Shown piece after piece: positions 5,872 through 8,243 of a stretch of DNA of 8,243 nt (positions are counted from its first letter, which is position 1; each line of letters starts with the position of its first letter). A model generated the notes under the pieces. It was not told the origin of the DNA, searched no databases, and worked only from the letters and a program-made list of their open reading frames with translations. The translations under genes and the position numbers were made by a program. Source of the DNA: Gammaproteobacteria bacterium (GTDB taxonomy: Bacteria; Pseudomonadota; Gammaproteobacteria; Chromatiales; Chromatiaceae); NCBI GenBank assembly GCA_013041975.1, contig JABDQZ010000348.1:1-8243 (forward strand), read 5' to 3'.

Positions 5872-6351
5872 CTATAGATGCTTTTGCCTGATATCTGCCA
5901 GCAACCCTCTTGAAGCAGCATCCACCATATCAAATACTTTTTCGAACCCTTCAGGTCCACCATAGTACGGATCCGGTACTTCACGTTGCCTAATTGTAGG
6001 TGCAAAATCCAGAAACATATAAAGCCTGTCCAACTTACCCTTCGGGCTAATCAGTTTCAGAGAGTGATAGTTATCCTTGTCCATGGCAATGACATAATCA
6101 AACATTTCAAAGTCTTCTGACCGAGCCTGCCTGGCTCGCAAATCACTCAAGTCTATACCGCGCACATCGGCAGTATGCTGTGCTCTTGTATCTGGTGGAT
6201 TTCCAACATGGTAGGCATGGGTTCCGGCTGAATCAATTTCGATCAGATCTGATAAATCTTCGTCAATCACCATTTTACGAAAAACACCATGAGCAGTCGG
6301 AGATCTGCAAATGTTGCCCATACACACAAATAATACTTTTACTTTATTCAT
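5872..6351 (-). CDS. Low-molecular-weight protein tyrosine phosphatase
   Basis: This is a 159-residue cytoplasmic phosphatase with the full active-site set: the P-loop VCMGNICRSPTA with nucleophile Cys10, Arg16 and Ser17 near the N-terminus, and DPYY (127-130) with general acid Asp127 near the C-terminus. Length and motifs match the LMW-PTP family. Known members dephosphorylate phosphotyrosine proteins, in bacteria often the BY-kinases of capsule or exopolysaccharide export, but no kinase or polysaccharide gene is visible here. The related arsenate reductases share the fold; the Tyr pair in DPYY and the CX5RS loop favour a phosphatase. The gene lies 205 bases after the histidine kinase on the same strand, too far to assume one operon, and converges on rne. 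Its ribosome-binding site is weak (GGG about 5-8 bases before ATG). No clear promoter was found upstream. Confidence 0.93.
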   Translation of the reverse strand: MNKVKVLFVCMGNICRSPTAHGVFRKMVIDEDLSDLIEIDSAGTHAYHVGNPPDTRAQHTADVRGIDLSDLRARQARSEDFEMFDYVIAMDKDNYHSLKLISPKGKLDRLYMFLDFAPTIRQREVPDPYYGGPEGFEKVFDMVDAASRGLLADIRQKHL

Positions 6352-6484
6352 CGTTACCCATTATTAGTGATTTAACAGAGAATTTATTCCTTCTTATCTA
6401 TTTTATCCAAGCTAACCTGGTCACATGTTGTAAGCAAAATCAACAAAGAAGATATTGAAATAATACGAAGCACAGCAAAGACTA

Positions 6485-6516
6485 CGATGTTTTTATATCA
6501 TTTAACTGCCACATCG
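6485..6516. repeat. Short inverted repeat in the gap between kinase and phosphatase genes
   Basis: CGATGT (6485-6490) and ACATCG (6511-6516) can pair with a 20-base loop. The gap (6352-6556) is AT-rich and otherwise holds nothing I can name. No T tract follows the repeat on the minus strand, so it is a poor terminator for the kinase gene. It may be chance, or an operator for the phosphatase gene downstream. Confidence 0.25.
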
Positions 6517-6556
6517 AAAATGATCTGAGTATTAGCAATAATCTTTAGATAGATGA

Positions 6557-8071
6557 CTAATTATTATTAATATCGTTTTGTACGAAAAACATTCGTGCAA
6601 GTTTATCGACTTTCTCAAAATCAAAGTCATTATTTGATTCCTGAATTTCATTTAAACTATTTTCGTGAAACAGGTGAGAAAAATTATTCTTAAGTTGATT
6701 TAGGTAATTATTGATTAATTCATAATTACCTTCTCTGGCAGCATTGATCAATAACTCTAAGAGTTGGTAAGGTATTTCTGACTTTTCTTTGGAATTTGAC
6801 TGACTAAAAGTAGATATTGAATTTGTTAAATCTTTAATAGTTTTCTGCCATTCAGTTGAGGTTACATTCTCCATGCCAGTAACCACATGATAGAGCTTTG
6901 CACGCGTTAACGGTTGCTCTAAAAAGTGAATAGAAGCATTAGTTTCTTTTAAATTTTGTGACAACTTCGTATCTTCATTTTGAAGAAAGATAAACTTAAA
7001 ATTAAAGTGATTTTGTTCATTCAATAAACTTAATAGTTCAAACTTTTCAACAAATAAAAACCAATCTAAAAACAGGTATTGATGAATATTCTTTTTTGCT
7101 GAATTTTGACTCGTTTTGTCAAACAGCGCCTCAAGGCTTCCAACTTCAACAGACTGAGTATCATTTATCCCCATATGCTGCAGCATTAACTCAATAGACT
7201 CTGATAATTTTTTACGCTCACTGCATACAAGAATAGAAGCATTCTGAGTTTCTTCGGAAAATAGAAATTTATTCATGATTGCCGAAGGACGAATTTTCAA
7301 GGGTATTTCAATTTGAAAATCAGTAGGGTTTTTATTGTTAATTAATGTTAATTGACCACCAATATTATTGATAATTTTTTTCGCAACAGTCAGACCAAGA
7401 CCTGTTCCACCAAAATTTCTAGTTGAAGAGCTATCTTCTTGAAAAAATGGTTCAAAAACCTTTTCAGATAACTCTTCGGAAATACCCGTACCGCCATCTC
7501 TTATATTAATGAGTAAATTATTACCATTATCACTAGTAGAAATAGCTATCTGAATTTCACCCTTTTCTGTAAATTTATTCGCATTATCAATTAAATGAGC
7601 AATCACATCCCGAAATCCTGACTCATATAATTGCACCGTAGTGGGAACATCAGGTTGAAGAGCTAAATAAATTAAATTATTTTTCTTGCGTGCATTTGGG
7701 TGAATATCAATTAACAGATTTTCGAAAAATTCATAGAGATTTACATCAACTAAACTTTCGACTGTTATGACTTTCAAGTCATCAGTATAAGCACGTACAT
7801 TTCTCATTACACCCTTAAGCTGGGAACAAGCTGCTTTGATATCCTGAAAATAAGTTTGTACGTCTTCGGGTAATTTTTTCTCAAGTGCAAGGTCCATTAA
7901 ACCAAAAATAGAGTTTGCCGGAGTCAACATTTCGTGATTAAAATTAGCAATAGCATCTTCTTTTTTTTGCAGAATTTCTTTTAACTGCCGATTCTCACGT
8001 TTGCATGAGTCGAGCTGCTCTTGTAGATAAAAGAGAGATTCCTGATTATTGGTAAAGTCTTTTTGGTCCAT
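6557..8071 (-). CDS. Cytoplasmic histidine kinase with degenerate receiver-like C-terminal domain
   Basis: The 504-residue protein has no membrane segment and no recognisable sensor domain. A short coiled coil (about 12-40) leads into a HisKA region with phospho-acceptor His46 (FNHEMLTPANS). The ATPase domain (about 150-258) shows N-box Asn163 (IDNANKF), G1 DGGTGIS (192-198), F-box VFEPFFQ (205-211) and G2 GGTGLGL (221-227), so kinase activity is plausible. Residues about 276-400 resemble a receiver: phospho-acceptor-like Asp336 (FLDW) remains, but the acidic pair is Ser284-Glu285, the conserved Thr/Ser is Gln364 and the Lys is Gln386 (LEQPL), suggesting a pseudo-receiver. Residues 431-500 are a helical tail of unknown role, perhaps an output or phosphotransfer-like segment. 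The start lies 8 bases after the HD-GYP stop, so the two are probably co-transcribed. DNA is strongly AT-rich: 13 G/C in 60 bases at 7321-7380, against 26 in 60 at 3541-3600 in rne. Confidence 0.88.
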   Translation of the reverse strand: MDQKDFTNNQESLFYLQEQLDSCKRENRQLKEILQKKEDAIANFNHEMLTPANSIFGLMDLALEKKLPEDVQTYFQDIKAACSQLKGVMRNVRAYTDDLKVITVESLVDVNLYEFFENLLIDIHPNARKKNNLIYLALQPDVPTTVQLYESGFRDVIAHLIDNANKFTEKGEIQIAISTSDNGNNLLINIRDGGTGISEELSEKVFEPFFQEDSSSTRNFGGTGLGLTVAKKIINNIGGQLTLINNKNPTDFQIEIPLKIRPSAIMNKFLFSEETQNASILVCSERKKLSESIELMLQHMGINDTQSVEVGSLEALFDKTSQNSAKKNIHQYLFLDWFLFVEKFELLSLLNEQNHFNFKFIFLQNEDTKLSQNLKETNASIHFLEQPLTRAKLYHVVTGMENVTSTEWQKTIKDLTNSISTFSQSNSKEKSEIPYQLLELLINAAREGNYELINNYLNQLKNNFSHLFHENSLNEIQESNNDFDFEKVDKLARMFFVQNDINNN

Positions 8072-8079
8072 GTTTCAAC

Positions 8080-8243
8080 TCAATTAATATCAGTTTCCTG
8101 GTACTTTGTCTGTATAGCCAGAATCATTGGAAGTGCATCGATAAACTTAGGAACAAGACCAGGATCAAAATGTTCACCGGTTTCTTTTTCCAATAGCGCA
8201 ATGGCATCTTCGGTTGACCAGGCTTTTTTATAAGGCCTTGCAG
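8080..8243 (-). CDS. C-terminal tail of an HD-GYP domain protein, probable c-di-GMP phosphodiesterase (5' end outside the window)
   Basis: Only the last 53 residues are visible, read from the right edge to TGA at 8082-8080. They start ARPYKKAW, continue STEDAIALLEKETGEHFDP and GLVPKFIDALP, and end with a short tail. The RPYKKAW and G-HFDP-LV-F pattern is the conserved region after the GYP motif in HD-GYP domains, so the family call is good even though the HD and GYP residues themselves are outside. HD-GYP proteins hydrolyse cyclic di-GMP and commonly carry a receiver domain upstream; whether one is present here cannot be seen. The frame stops 8 bases before the kinase ATG, which suggests that the kinase phosphorylates or otherwise works with this protein. 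It is the upstream gene of the pair. Confidence 0.88.
   Translation of the reverse strand, partial: ARPYKKAWSTEDAIALLEKETGEHFDPGLVPKFIDALPMILAIQTKYQETDIN

Overview
The window looks like a chromosomal segment from a non-enteric gammaproteobacterium of moderate GC content. The basis is the RNase E N-terminus, which begins MKRMLINATQQEELRVA like the enterobacterial enzyme, and the divergent rne / rluC pair with an HAD phosphatase and an S49 peptidase behind rluC, an order familiar from Pseudomonas and relatives. I cannot name genus or species from the sequence. I see no tRNA, rRNA, CRISPR array, insertion sequence, phage gene or origin.

Layout, left to right. (1) Positions 1-210, plus strand: the C-terminal end of a Gly/Pro/Met-rich protein with a run of eight prolines, closed by a strong hairpin terminator. 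(2) Positions 265-2872, minus strand: a compact operon rluC > HAD phosphatase > sppA-type peptidase. rluC and the phosphatase overlap by 4 bases, and 20 bases separate the phosphatase from sppA. (3) Positions 2873-3237: a 365-base divergent regulatory region. A good sigma70-type promoter for rne (TTGATT-17-TATATT, with an upstream TG) lies inside the rluC leader, and the TATAAT of rluC lies inside the rne leader, so the two predicted transcripts overlap at their 5' ends. The roughly 300-nt rne leader can form a series of hairpins, as expected for an autoregulated RNase E leader, and carries a 12-base direct repeat flanking a GC-rich hairpin. (4) Positions 3238-5805, plus strand: complete rne (855 aa), with a canonical catalytic half and a low-complexity scaffold half ending in five 15-residue repeats. 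(5) Positions 5819-5850: a 12-bp hairpin between the convergent rne and phosphatase genes. (6) Positions 5872-6351, minus strand: a low-molecular-weight protein tyrosine phosphatase. (7) Positions 6557-8243, minus strand: a signalling pair, the C-terminal tail of an HD-GYP c-di-GMP phosphodiesterase followed 8 bases later by a cytoplasmic histidine kinase with a degenerate receiver-like domain. The kinase gene is markedly more AT-rich than its neighbours.

How the genes work together: rne and rluC concern RNA metabolism (mRNA decay and rRNA processing; 23S rRNA pseudouridylation). sppA acts in membrane protein quality control. The right part concerns signalling: phosphotransfer, probable c-di-GMP turnover and tyrosine dephosphorylation. 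No wholly new system is evident. The points most worth a second look are the interlocked rne/rluC promoters and structured leader, the expanding repeat tail of RNase E, and the kinase with a pseudo-receiver next to the HD-GYP gene.
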